64,000 nucleotides of DNA, from the NCBI RefSeq assembly GCF_030445035.2, contig NC_080699.1, positions 10,168,001-10,232,000 on the forward strand, written 5' to 3'. The DNA comes from Dasypus novemcinctus (taxonomy: Eukaryota > Chordata > Mammalia > Cingulata > Dasypodidae). The notes beneath the pieces are model-generated. The model did not search any database. It had not been told where the DNA came from and was given only the letters and a program-made list of their open reading frames with translations. Shown in pieces: positions 1 through 10,669 of the stretch. Every line of letters starts with the position of its first letter. The stretch's first letter is position 1. The position numbers and the translations under genes are program-made.

Positions 1-214
1 TGAAATGTGAATTAAAGTTCTTTTTTTACATATGCTTGATTTTATAAATGTTTTTCCAATATTTCTTATTCTTATTTTATTTATCTTGTATTATATGCAT
101 CTTGTTTAAAGCTGCTTTGTTTCTATTTTTGGATGTTGTTTTCTTTAACAGAGTGTTGAGTTTGTTCAGGTAGGAAGGTAATTTATTTCCACCTTAATCT
201 CCATTACAATGCAC

Positions 215-560
215 CTAGATTAGCATTTGCTGTAATTCTAAATTTGCATTACCCCCAAGGGAATGTTCTGAGAACTTTACTAAATACTTGGATTGTTCAT
301 TTGTCCTGACTAACGGAGTAACTTCTTTTCCTGGTAGTTTTTCTTGCTCATCCTCAGTGAGTGTTAGTAGTGTAGTGTTGGGCCAAAAACTCAAGACTTT
401 CTTTGAGATTTCTGGAACCCTTTTCTGCATAGCTCTCCTCTTTTTGGTAGCTTCACTCATAAATTCCAGCTGCTGGTCAGCAGCAGCAAACAATGATTTT
501 GCCTGTTGAACTCAATGAGATTGGCATACCGCGTTTGATCTGCCCTCCTTCTCAGTCGGG
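215..560 (-). pseudogene. Unidentified broken reading frame, possible retrocopy
   Basis: On the minus strand an open frame of 92 codons runs from 493 to 215. It is lysine/arginine-rich near its start (SEATKKRRAMQKRVPEISKK) and ends LELQQMLI before a stop. Just upstream, in another frame, the sequence reads LIEFNRQ (about 520-500) and appears to join the main frame by a one-base shift, which is typical of a decayed coding sequence. I do not recognise the protein and see no domain, signal peptide or membrane segment. Composition is less biased than in the neighbouring AT-rich DNA. It could be a fragment of a processed pseudogene or a chance open frame. No poly(A) tract or target duplication was seen. 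Confidence 0.25.
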
Positions 561-1151
561 AAAGTGGCTCCAGGCAGAGAAGAGACAATCCGGAACTTAC
601 TTTGTTTACTTCCCTTCTTTCAAGTGTTATCTTTCTTCACTCCCTGTTGTACAACCTCTGAGAGCAGTTATTTCATACACTTTGTCCAGTTTTATCTTTG
701 TTTATACTTAGGAGAAAGGTGCAGTTAACACATCGCCAGCAACAGCAGAGATCCAAAAGCACGTTTTAAAACGATCAGCTTATTCACCGTTTCTGTCTTG
801 AACGCTTTTCCTGAGCCTTTGTGTGCTTCTAGTCACCTGTAGCACTTATTTTTCCCTTCTTACAATCTTTCTCCAAATCTAAGACAGTACTTTTCATGGA
901 CTTGACTTGGGTTTTCTACGTCTCTTTAACCAAGGCTCACCCTTCAGCCTTTGCCAACCGCTACCCTGAATAAATGTTGTGTTTGGCTGAGCCATTTGTG
1001 CAGGCTCTCTCAGGTGAGACCTTCTTCAGTTCTAGGCCCAGGAAATAATTGATGAACAGTGTATTGTTAGATAGAATTGTCTCACTAAGGTATCTTCTTT
1101 GAAAGAGATTTGTCTTTGCAGCTCATCCTTTGTAGATAAGGTCTTAACACG
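561..1151. other. No feature recognised
   Basis: AT-rich sequence without an open frame or repeat that I can name. Confidence 0.4.
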
Positions 1152-1816
1152 TGTGGCAGTTTGATATTATTTATGAATTCCAAAAAGTGATATTGATTAT
1201 GTTTGTAAAATGGTCTGTTCCTCTGGGCATGATGACCTTTGATTGATTTAAATTCAAAGGCTTTATGTTTATTTGATTAAATCAAAACTAGGGCTTTGAT
1301 TCAACCACGTCATTAGGGTGTGCAGAGTTGAGTCCCTGCTCCCTTTGTAGGCTAAATAAATGGATACTCAATCAAGAAGACAGGGAAAGAGATGCAAAAA
1401 GGAAGAGAGAGAGCTCCACAGACACAGAAGAGGAGAGAACTTGTCAACTTTGATCCTGCGGCCCTGGAAAGAGAGATGAGCCATTTGCCTGATAGTTTAC
1501 AGATGACCTTGTGACAAGAACAGAGCTGCTGAGCACAGAAAGAAATGAGCCCTGCAGCCTACAGCTGAGATCAAAAGAAGCTGCGCTGATAGAGCCTTAA
1601 TAGAAAAGAGGAAGGCTGAAGGCTCAGATACTGGCAGCCATCTTTCTTCAACACTGGCAACAGACATTTGATGAGAAAGTACCTCTTATGCTAACTTGAG
1701 CTGGACTTTTTAGGGCCTTGTAACTATAAGGTTCTACCCCAAATAAATACCCTTTATAAAACTCAGCAGATTTCTGGTATTTTGCATCAGCATCCTTTTG
1801 GCTGACTAATAAAACA
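1152..1816 (+). mobile_element. Solo LTR, ERVL/MaLR-like
   Basis: The block begins TGTGGCAGTTTGATATTA and ends near GGCTGACTAATAAAACA, so it has the TG...CA ends of an LTR. A polyadenylation-like segment (CCCCAAATAAATACCC) lies about 65 bases before the end. The same start, the same AATAAA context and the same end recur in the copy at 9093-9562 and, more distantly, in reverse at 24547-26222, so this is a dispersed LTR family. No internal retroviral region is attached. I could not find a matching 5-bp duplication. The ERVL/MaLR assignment rests on similarity to the copy that still has MaLR-like internal sequence. Confidence 0.7.
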
Positions 1817-3035
1817 TGGCAAGAGATAATAAGGAGTTCAACTTGGGAATAATCTTAAATACTGATTAATAATTAAATTAATTGAAATACTTGCAAATAA
1901 ATCATAGGTATTACCGTTAACTGTTGGTTTAATCTCTCCTGAAAGTTCAGAGGGTTTAATCAGCAGTTCTGACTTTAATTTGTAAGAGCCTAAGTATCTT
2001 TCGTCCTCATTACCTTGGAGGTTTCTCTTTCAGTTTCGCGGTACTTTTTTTAATCTATAGTTAAAAATTACAACTAAGAGACTAGTAATAACGCTTTAAC
2101 TAATTTTGGAATTTAACCACCAGCATTGTTAAAGTTATTCAGAAAAGACCTCCAGGGAGATCCTTATTGCCAACCAAAGTTAAGTTTAATTTAGTATAGC
2201 AAAAGAGAATGAAACAGGAGCATCTCAAAAAGTAGGGAGTTAGGGAGGGATGTTTTAAGCTTTGAAGGGGGAGAAGAGAGGCTAGAGTTAGTCACAGGAA
2301 GGTCTTGGCAGGGATTGGTCAGAATTTATAAAGCACAGAATTGCTGGCACATTCAGAGGCCTTTTCAATACAATGTGTGGATTAGCACGGAGAACTGTTT
2401 GTCTGTGATATTGTCTTGTAACATATGGGTTTGATTGAACTGGTATTAAAAGAGTTTGCACTTAACCTATAATATGCTCTGGCACAGTTCAGCTATTTTG
2501 TTAGACAGGGTATGCTTTGCAAGCTCACTTCTCAATTCCTATAAGTCAGATGCCAGCAGGGTCTTTTTCATTTTATCCACATGCTAGAATCACCAACTGT
2601 ATTCTAGGTATCACATAACAGAATTTAATTCCAAAGCTCAGAAAGAAATGAAGTATAACCAAATTCAGAATCTTAAGAAAATGTCTTTATGATTAATAAT
2701 ATTAATTTTCTGAGAGCAATTCAGAAGTATATTCCCAGCACCAGATGTTTATTGAATGGATGAATGAATGCAATTTTAGAAAGGTTATGAGACAAGGGAT
2801 AGGAATTGATAATGTGCATAATCATTTATCCTTGTAGACATAATTAAGTCAAACAGATTACATATACCTGGAATCTACAATATAAGAAACAATATAAAAT
2901 TAAGATCCCTCAGATAGCTTTTCATATGAGAGGGCTGAATAAATAGGAAATTATTTATCTCTTGATCATAGATTCAATAAGACTAGTGGAGAAAACAAGG
3001 CATAGGGGGTTGTATATATGATGATTATTAGCCTT
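1817..3035. other. No gene seen; AT-rich
   Basis: AT-rich sequence with no convincing open frame. A GAATGGATGAATGAATG string near 2755 resembles the tail of an old MIR or L2 copy but is too short to call. Confidence 0.4.
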
Positions 3036-3039
3036 TTAG

Positions 3040-3175
3040 TTCTGTTATTAGTGTGAGCCTTTGAGGAAGTAAGGCTCTCTCTCATAGCCTCAGTTCCTTT
3101 ATCTGAAAAATGGGAATATTATTATAGAAAAGAATGAAACAATTAACTCTATATGATTAGTATATGTCTTGGACT
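3040..3175 (+). repeat. MIR SINE fragment
   Basis: The stretch containing CCTCAGTTCCTTTATCTG followed by AAAATGGGAATATTATTA is the conserved 3' half of a mammalian MIR. The 5' tRNA-like part is not recognisable. Confidence 0.6.
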
Positions 3176-3179
3176 TGGT

Positions 3180-4110
3180 CTTTTCAGATTAACTTGGATA
3201 GGAGTACGTTCTGCTTCCTGGACATGGATATCTATTTCCTTCAATAGGATTGGGAAATTTTTTACCATTATTTCTTCAAATATTCCTTCTAACCCCTTCC
3301 CTTCTCTTCTCCTTCTGGAATACCCTTGACATGCATGTTTGTTTATCTCTTGCTATTGTTTAGTTCCCTGAGAACTTGTTCAATTTTTTCCATTCTTTTC
3401 TTTATCTGTTCTTTTGTATGTTCACTTTTGGATCCCATTTTTTCAAGCTTACCAATCCTTTCTTCTGCCTCCTCAAATCTGCTGTTACATATTCCAGTGT
3501 ATTTTTAATTTCATTTATTGCACCGTTCACTCCCATAAGATCTTTTATTTTTCTATGAATACTTTCAAAATTCCTCTTTTTGCTCACCCAGTGTCTTCTT
3601 AATATCCTTAATCTCTTTCGCCATCTCATTGAATTTGTTAAGGAGATTTGTTTGAACATCTATGATTAGTTGTTTCAACTCCTTCATGTCATCTGGAGGC
3701 TTATCTTCTTCCTTTAACTGGGCCATATCTTCCTGTTTCTTGGTGTGGATTGTAATTTTTTGTTGGCGTCAGTATCTGGCTTAGTAGATATATTTATTCT
3801 TGGTGCAGTTTATCTCTTTAGTTTAGGGTTTTCTTACCCTTCTCTCTTTCTTGTTGTGTAGTAGGAGCTGAGGATGTAGTTGGTACTGTAAACTATGGCA
3901 GTGCAAACTGCCGGCAATGCCCCAAGGATGATGAAGCTTCTCTCTCCTTACTCCTTTGCCAGGGGTAGGGACAGAGCCACAGCCATGTGTAATAATCCAA
4001 GTTATGCAGGCCTAGACTGTGGTTGCCCGTCCACCCAGCCCTGGTGCAGTAGAGAAATCCCCCACTTCCAGTTTGGTACAACTCCTCACTCCTGACAGGC
4101 TGAAACAGCT
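3180..4110 (-). mobile_element. LINE-1/HAL1 fragment, ORF1 start and 5' UTR
   Basis: Read on the minus strand, sequence from about 3730 downward translates as a degenerate LINE-1 ORF1 beginning near MAQLKEED and continuing into a lysine/glutamate-rich coiled-coil segment (for example WVSKKRNFESIHRKIKDLMG at 3590-3540). Sequence upstream on that strand (3780-4110) is non-coding and matches the 5' UTR style of LINE-1 or its half-length derivative HAL1. The more distal 5' part of the same element continues at 5445-6070, so the element has been split. Stops and frameshifts show it is dead. I cannot separate full-length LINE-1 from HAL1 because ORF2 is not present here. Confidence 0.7.
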
Positions 4111-4639
4111 AGAAAAAAGAATGGTTGACACAATGAACAGAACATAGCAAAAAAAGAACAGAACCTGAGATTTACTCAAAAGGGACACAGGGAAAGAAAG
4201 GCAACATGATTCAGCCTAGTTTTATTTTATTTTTTTAATTTTGCAAATAAAAGTCTATTTTGGAAAAAAAAAAAGAGGACTCCTGTTTCTGGTAATACTT
4301 TGGAACAAGCTGAAGCCATTAAGATCTCTGGCATGCGAGGAGGGTTCTTCACTCTTTTTGTACTTAGAGGATGAAGCTACGCACTGTCTCTTCATGTCCT
4401 CTGCAGTGAAGACAGAAAAAATATACAACTTGACAAAGAGTGAATCAGCACCGAGACCTGAGAGAGAGCCATACAGGAAAGGGATATCCTCATTCGAATT
4501 TTAATATGCCTGTGATTGTTTCCTTTATTCACACACAATGAAACTTACTAACGAGTAAGGAATCATAGTCAAAGGTAAACGACAGGTTAATTTTTGTGGA
4601 TAACCCGCAATTTAAGTGATTTCTGGGGAAACAGGCTTT
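4111..4639. other. Unassigned sequence within the split LINE-1
   Basis: This lies between the two halves of the antisense LINE-1/HAL1. It includes AAATAAAAGTCTATTTTGG followed by a run of As near 4266, which looks like a LINE-1 3' tail on the plus strand, and then sequence I cannot place. The split is therefore likely due to at least one further retroinsertion, but I found no clean target duplication. Confidence 0.35.
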
Positions 4640-5082
4640 GCCCACATGTTAGAAGGCCCCCTCCCAGGAAAAGTACTCAAAACCTAATGTTTTCCCTATC
4701 TGTGTCCCCTCACTGAAGGATCGAGCTTCTGCCATGTGTACGGCTCAACCCATCTGCCAATCTGGCCTCAGAGGAAAGGCAAGCTCTGACCTCAGAGGAC
4801 CCACACTCCAGAGATGGAGCTGCTAGTGTTGGTTCCAAAGAGGATGACCCTGGCAAAGGCACTCTTCCTCAACTTGTCCAATTTTTGGAACATTCCAGTG
4901 ATGAGGTTGCAGCTCATGAAGGTCTGGGTGAGCTCTTCAGGGAAATAGTACTCATTTAACCACAGGGACCAGACGTGTTTATCAAAGTGCTTCCAGAAAT
5001 ATGGCAGCACCACAGAAAGTGTGTCCTCATTGGAATACTTGCACTTGAATTCATCCAACACAAAGTGCACTTGGGCATGTTA
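4640..5082 (-). pseudogene. EEF1G: EEF1G retrocopy fragment (elongation factor 1-gamma)
   Basis: The minus-strand frame 5070-4792 reads [17 protein letters not shown], then [17 protein letters not shown] and [14 protein letters not shown], which is the conserved C-terminal domain of elongation factor 1-gamma, a structural subunit of the eEF1B nucleotide-exchange complex. Beyond 4792 the nucleotide match continues out of frame (AGCTTGCCTTTCC, then GAGTACTTTTCCTGGGAGGG near 4670) towards the normal C terminus. A frameshift and substitutions destroy the end of the protein. The 5' three-quarters of the gene is absent; the match starts abruptly at about 5082. Exon sequence is continuous without introns, so this is a 5'-truncated processed copy. 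No poly(A) tail is obvious on its 3' side. Confidence 0.88.
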
Positions 5083-5444
5083 ACCTCCAGGAAAACATGA
5101 GGTTTTCTTGGAATCTCTATCCTTCCTTGTACTTCACTAGTCAGTCAGAGGAAGATGACACTTGCATCAGAGATGTTCCATGATGCCAGAGGCGTGGAGC
5201 CAGGATGACTCTGAGGAAACCACAAGGAAGTCAGGAAAACATGCAGAGTGACTCCCCTTGTGAATGGGGCAAAAATTGAATTAGCCCATGAGAAACTGAA
5301 TGAATGTTAAAGTGAAAGCACTTAAATATGTCTCTAATGCTGTTTCTTCCATCCCCTTTCTCCCTTGCCTGGGGTGGGGAATGGAACTGCAGGTGTGGAC
5401 AGTAATCTATGCCATGAGAACCCAAAATGACCCCCGGGTAGACT
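5083..5444. other. Unassigned sequence 5' of the EEF1G copy
   Basis: Not EEF1G and not recognisably LINE-1. No open frame of note. Confidence 0.35.
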
Positions 5445-6070
5445 GCTGACTATTCAGTCTGTGCCAGCTGAACATATCTGCAGCTACCTGGAGAGGCTGG
5501 TGCAGGTATCGCCAGCTTCCTCCCTGCCAGAGGTGGGGTTGAACCCTAGGCTAGGTTCAGACCTGCAGTCTGATCTGGGTCAAAGAAACTAGTCACTGTG
5601 ATTTTCAGTCAGCTTGGCTTCTCCTCATGCTGGGAGCAGAGTCAAAATGGCAGCTATTGGCCTCTTTCTGACTTGGACAGGTTCAAATTTTAGCTGTTCT
5701 TAGGGTTATACTTTAGCCAGCCAAATTTACTAATCAGTAGCTGAAATCAGTGGCCCACCATCTCTTCCTCCCCTATTTTTAGGAAATGGAGCTTCCAATT
5801 CCAGCCAAGAAATAGCTCCTGAAGTGGCAAATGCCACCAGTGGAGGATGGGCACTGGACTCTGTGGCTTGGAGTGCTCTACTCAAGAATCTTCTCTGCAG
5901 ATGGGCAGTATCCTCCTTTCATTCTTTCAAGGATATTGTCAGTTGCTCTTCTGATATCCTGGGGCCCCCAAACAAGTGCTTTAGCTAGCTCTGGGTGATT
6001 ACTAACTGCCCCGTAGCAGGAGCTGATTCTAGGAGCTCCTTACTCTGCTGCCATCTTGCTGGTTTTCTTG
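5445..6070 (-). mobile_element. LINE-1/HAL1 5' UTR, distal part
   Basis: On the minus strand this begins CCAGCAAGATGGCAGCAGAG at 6065, the typical start of a LINE-1 5' UTR, and runs through GTAAGGAGCTCCTAGAATCA. It pairs with 3180-4110 as the 5' end of the same antisense element. Reaching the canonical start implies that the insertion was not 5'-truncated. Confidence 0.7.
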
Positions 6071-6081
6071 AAGCACAGCAT

Positions 6082-6356
6082 TTTGAAGGTGATTAACACC
6101 ACTGAATTATACATTTGAATGTAATTAAAAGGGGACGTTTTAGGTGTTATGTATTTTACTAGAATAAGAAAACCCCATAGGACTGAAAATAACAATGAGT
6201 CCTAATGTAAACTTTGGACTATAGTTAGTAATACAATTATAATAATCTTTCTTCTGTGGTAACAAAGAGACCACAATGATGCGAAGTGTATATGGGGTGG
6301 TGTGGGGTACATGGGGATTTTCTGCATGATTTTTATAACTTCTTTAATGATTAAAA
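6082..6356 (+). mobile_element. LINE-1 3' end
   Basis: GTGATTAACACCACTGAATT followed by TTGAATGTAATTAAAAGGGG is the classic LINE-1 3' UTR. It continues through AACTTTGGACTATAGTTAG and ends with an A-rich tail near 6356. It lies head-to-head with the 5' end of the antisense element on its left, so the two are separate insertions. Confidence 0.8.
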
Positions 6357-8199
6357 AAAGGTATTATAAACATTAGCATGAACAGGATTTTGCCCAGCAT
6401 GCTAGGTTTGCTTGAAAATCCCCTCCCATGCTTCTGCACCCCAGAGATGTTCTATGTATCCTTTATGATTCCACTGCAATGAGTACCTGCAGTTTTCAAG
6501 ATTTCCCTCCAATTGGCAGAGTAGCTCACCATCACCTGGCAAAGCTTCCTTTCAGTAAGTGTTTTTCAAAGGTAGAATGTACATTAAAATCATCTGGAGT
6601 AAGCATTTCCAGCGCCTGGCCTCCACCTCAGACATACTTTTAGGAGTAGGGACAGAGCAGGAGTATTGTGTAAATGCCCCTCACATGGCTCTAATGTGTA
6701 TCCAGTTTATCTAATGTATACCTAAAGGCACTTGCCACACTGGCATTTTTTGTTGTCCTGTTCAATGGGCTTGTTGCGGGTGGCAACTGTTGGGTAACTT
6801 CTACATCCCCAGGGTTTAACACAACACACGACACATATCAATGCCTTATGTATTTAAATGAAGAAAAACAAAATTGATGGATGTTAAACTAATTCAAGGA
6901 TCTTTTGCTTGTGTTCATGACTGGGAATAATTCTGGGGAGATTCTTGAGGACTCTTCACTAGGAATTGCTTCACTAAGATGGAAGGTGACATTTAAAATA
7001 ATATTGGAAATAAAGTTATAAGAGGTGCATGTATAACTGATGCCAAGATTTAAAGATAGTTGTCTATGACATTAGGTCCAGATTTGAGCTCTGCCCAAGG
7101 AATTACTTTCCTGATCTGCAGAGAAAGTCAGTCTTTTTTCTTTTCTTAAATGTATATATTCCAATAAAGGCATTTCATTCTAATGTACACCTGCTAATTG
7201 GCTACCTTGACCCTAATTATCACTCTGCTCTCAGGCATAGAGGCAATCTCTAAATACATAAGAGTAGGAAAGGGACAGACTAATTTTTCTTGCATATCCC
7301 CACTTCACCTGGGCTTGGTTGGCATGAAAGCTTGGTTTCTCTGACTGTATCATTGGTTTTGGAATGACATTGCTGCTTGTCTACTACTACAATACATGGG
7401 AATGATTTCCAGGGGCTTGTAATATAGCACCTGTTCAGTTTTTAAAGAAATCATTTGATCCCATCATAAAGTGACTGCCCAATTTAACATGAAGCAGAAT
7501 TAGCTCAAAAGAAGACTAGTGCAAGACCTGCAGGGACCCTTTCCATACTGACTGCAAAACTGGCCCCATAAGGAAGTGTCCAAACACCTGCACAGATTGG
7601 TGCTGAGTTGAATCAGCATTGCCATTTTTTCTCATGTTAACACAATATGTGCTCTCAGAAAATGATAGGTCTACATGGAGGAAGATAAAAGGAACAAATT
7701 AGAGACCTTACATATACTGACCCCCCCTGCCTAGGAGGTCAGTAGCTGGGCAGGGACTCCTAAATTGAGGGCTGAGTGTTGGTGAAGATGAAGCTGACTG
7801 TACCTACTGGAAAATAAGATAAATAAAGCCTGTGGCTTAACAGTCAGCAAGAATCTGAAAGTGCAGATGATTTGGAATTAGAGGGGGGTGGAAAAAGTAG
7901 AGAGTGGAGACCAAACGTAGGTCAGAGAATCTGAGACAGAAGACAAGTAAGAGACTGAGAGTAAGGTTGTTCAAGAGGGGAAACCTTTCTCAGGTGCTTG
8001 CTCCTGCAGCTGGAACTTGGAAGGGCAGTCATTTACCCAATGGTTTTATTTCACAGATCCTCAAGGTGTTATATCTTATCTTTGACCTTGTTCCTATTGA
8101 CTTCTTGGAAGCTTAGAGACAAATTTCTGGCACCTATGTAGGACTTCATGGCAGAAAATATGTGTATTTTTCTCACTCTTTGTTCCTATATTATTATTC
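6357..8199. other. No gene seen
   Basis: Mixed-composition sequence without a recognisable gene or a repeat that I can name. Short open frames at 6428-6643 and 7904-8116 show no protein character. Confidence 0.4.
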
Positions 8200-8442
8200 T
8201 ATCACTGCATATCAAATTGCCATAGATCCGGTGATTTGAAGCAATGAAAATTTATACCTCACAGTTTCTGTGTGTCAGAAGTTTGGGCATGGTTCGGTGT
8301 GTTCTCAGCTCAGGGTTTTCAAGGATGCAATCAAGGTGCTGGCTGTGCATTCACATCTGGAGGCTATCTGGAGGGAGAATCTGCTCCCAAGCTCATCAAG
8401 TTACTGGTAGGATTCATTTCCTCGTGGTTGTGGAATGGAGGC

Positions 8443-9617
8443 TGTGCTAGTTTGTGATTTTTGTGGACCCCAGGAAACCATGTTCTTAAAGCAAACCCAT
8501 TCCTCTGCCTGTAAAGCAGGGCCTTTTAATTATAGATTCAGGTAAAGGATCTTTTGATTAGATCACTTTTGATTAGGTCACTTTGGTTAAATGCCTTTGA
8601 TTAGATTGTAGGACCTAGGTTGGGTCTTATTACTCTATGGGAACCCTTTATAAACAGAGGACTAAAAAGCCATAGACATAGGAAAAATGCTGCAGAGACA
8701 GAGAAATCTGAGAAGCTGAGAAGGAAGCCCCAGAGTCTGAAGGCAGGAATCAGCAGAACGCAGAAATATGGAAAGAGATCTGCTGAAAGCAATGAGGCCC
8801 AGAGAAGAGGGGAGAGATGAGTCATATGTCTGATCACCCACAGCTGAGCTTGATGAGTAGGTAAGCCTGAAGGAGGAGGCAGAGACTGGTAGATCTGCCA
8901 TTATGCCCTGGTATGTGCCTGATTGCCCACAGCTGAGCTTGGAAAGAAACCATCTATAGATAATGCCACCATCCACCTGATCGCCCACAGCTGCAACTTG
9001 GTGAGACAGCATCTCTTGGTAATACCTTGATTTAGACATTTCCATGGTCTCAGAACTGTGTTTTTAACCTAATAAGTTTCCATTGTAAAGGCTGTAGCAG
9101 TTTGATAATATTGATGAATTCAAAAAAGAAATATTGCATTATGTTTGTAAACTCGTCTTTTCCTCTGGGCATGATTAAATTATGATAGGTTTTTGATTGG
9201 GCCACATCAGTAGGACACTGAGTCCCTGCCCCCTTGATGGGTGGGTACTCACAGAGAAAATGACATGGTAGAAGAGTCAGTTAGAGTTTTGAGCTGGAGC
9301 CCAGGAAGGAGGCACACAGAGGAGCAGAGCAGCTGAGCCCAGAGATAACCAAGCCCCAGGAAGAGAGGAACCTAGGAAGCCTGAACCCTTGCAGATGTTG
9401 GCAGCCATCTTGCTCCAACATATGGCAGCAGACTTTGGTGAGGGAAATAATGTATGCTTTATGGCCTGGTAACTATAAACTTCTACCCCAAATAAATACC
9501 CTTTATAAAAGTCAACAGATTTCTGGTATTTTGCATCAGTACCCCTTTGGCTGACTAATACAAAAGCCAACCCATTTCTGGTATATTGCTCCCAGCAGCT
9601 TTCAGCAAACTAAAACA
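8443..9617 (+). mobile_element. ERVL-like solo LTR nested in MLT1, itself interrupted
   Basis: Starts TGTGCTAGTTTGTG and resumes after an inner insertion to end in CAGCAAACTAAAACA. The CCTAATAAGTTTCCATTG polyadenylation-like segment is at 9068-9085. It sits between adjacent halves of the MLT1 LTR, so it is younger than that LTR. The inner LTR at 9093-9562 splits it between GTAAAGGC and AAAGCCAACCC. The flanking 5-mers (GAGGC and GATGT) do not match well, so its own target duplication is decayed or the exact ends are off by a base or two. Confidence 0.68.
9093..9562 (+). mobile_element. Inner solo LTR, same family as 1152-1816
   Basis: A 470-bp LTR running from TGTAGCAGTTTGATAATA to GGCTGACTAATACA, with AATAAATACCC polyadenylation context near the end. 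Flanking pentamers are AAGGC (9088-9092) and AAAGC (9563-9567), one mismatch apart, as expected for a 5-bp retroviral target duplication. It is the youngest of the three nested LTRs here. Confidence 0.78.
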
Positions 9618-9894
9618 GATGTCCTCAGCTCCAGCACACCTCCAGCAGTTCCTTTGCCATGTGTTCCTCTCCATAGGCCACTCACAATGAGCTTGTTTGC
9701 TACCTCAAGGCCTAGGAGAATGAATAGCTGGTGCTTTAATGGATTAGGCTAGACCTGCTGAAGATGATCACCCTAACTTAAAATCAACTGATTAGGAATT
9801 GTAATTACATATGGAAATTACATAGATTAGTGTTTGATAAAATAACCAGGGGGTGAGAATCTTGGGGGCCACATTACCATTCTGTCTATAATAG

Positions 9895-10669
9895 TTCCAT
9901 TTTAAACTCTTACTCTTACTTTAACGTTGCCTTATTTTCTTACTTATATTAAATTTATTTCTTTTTCTTTATTGTATGCATCTTTTAAAGCTGTCTCAAA
10001 TCTGTTTTTGGAACAGGACAAGTTGTAAATAAATATATTACAGTCATGCATTATTTGTAGAAACATATACTGAATTTCAATCTTAGGAAGACCTGGTTAT
10101 ATGCAGTTTCAAAAGGAAAAAAAAAGCAACCTTTGATATCAATGAGATAAAAATTTCATTGATGGAAATAAACTTGTACACAATAATATAAATATATGGC
10201 AGCATAACACTAGAGAGAAATGCAAGTAAAGGAGGACTCAGTCCTGCTGAAGGACTTGGGGATGTCTTCGTGTAAGCAGTGGCATTTAATTTGGTCCTGA
10301 AGTGATGGGTAGGATGTAGAGAGAGGGATAAGAAGATACAGGAAAGCCCTCTTGCAGAGCAAGAGACGATCACAAGTAACGCACCCTGGAAGGAAAGTAT
10401 GGAGAATGTAAGGGAAGTAGTTCTTCTTGACTTGGGTCTTTAGAGGGCTTAAGTAGTAGAATGAGTCTAGGTCCAGATTAGAGACAGTCTGAATGGTGAT
10501 CTGAGGATTTCATTTATTATGACCACCGTTTTCTCAGTATAAGAAATTGAATCATTAACTTCTGACGAGGAACAGGACACCTGTAGGTGATAGGTAGTAC
10601 ACACTGGAATTGGGAGAAGCTGGAGGCCTGAAGATAGGCATGAGTAGTAATTCAGGTAAGCTGTGTTCT
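9895..10669. other. No gene seen
   Basis: AT-rich sequence; a minus-strand open frame at 10083-10373 has no recognisable features. Confidence 0.4.

Larger units (their letters stand above)
8200..9894 (-). mobile_element. MLT1-type LTR, interrupted
   Basis: The left part (8200-8442: CACAGTTTCTGTGTGTCAGA, TTTGGGCATGGTTC) and right part (9618-9894: GTTCCTTTGCCATGTG, CCTCTCCATAGGCCACTCA, ending CATTCTGTCTATAATAG) are consecutive pieces of one mammalian MLT1 LTR in antisense. They are separated by the younger LTR at 8443-9617. No internal retroviral sequence remains, so it is a solo LTR. Confidence 0.7.
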
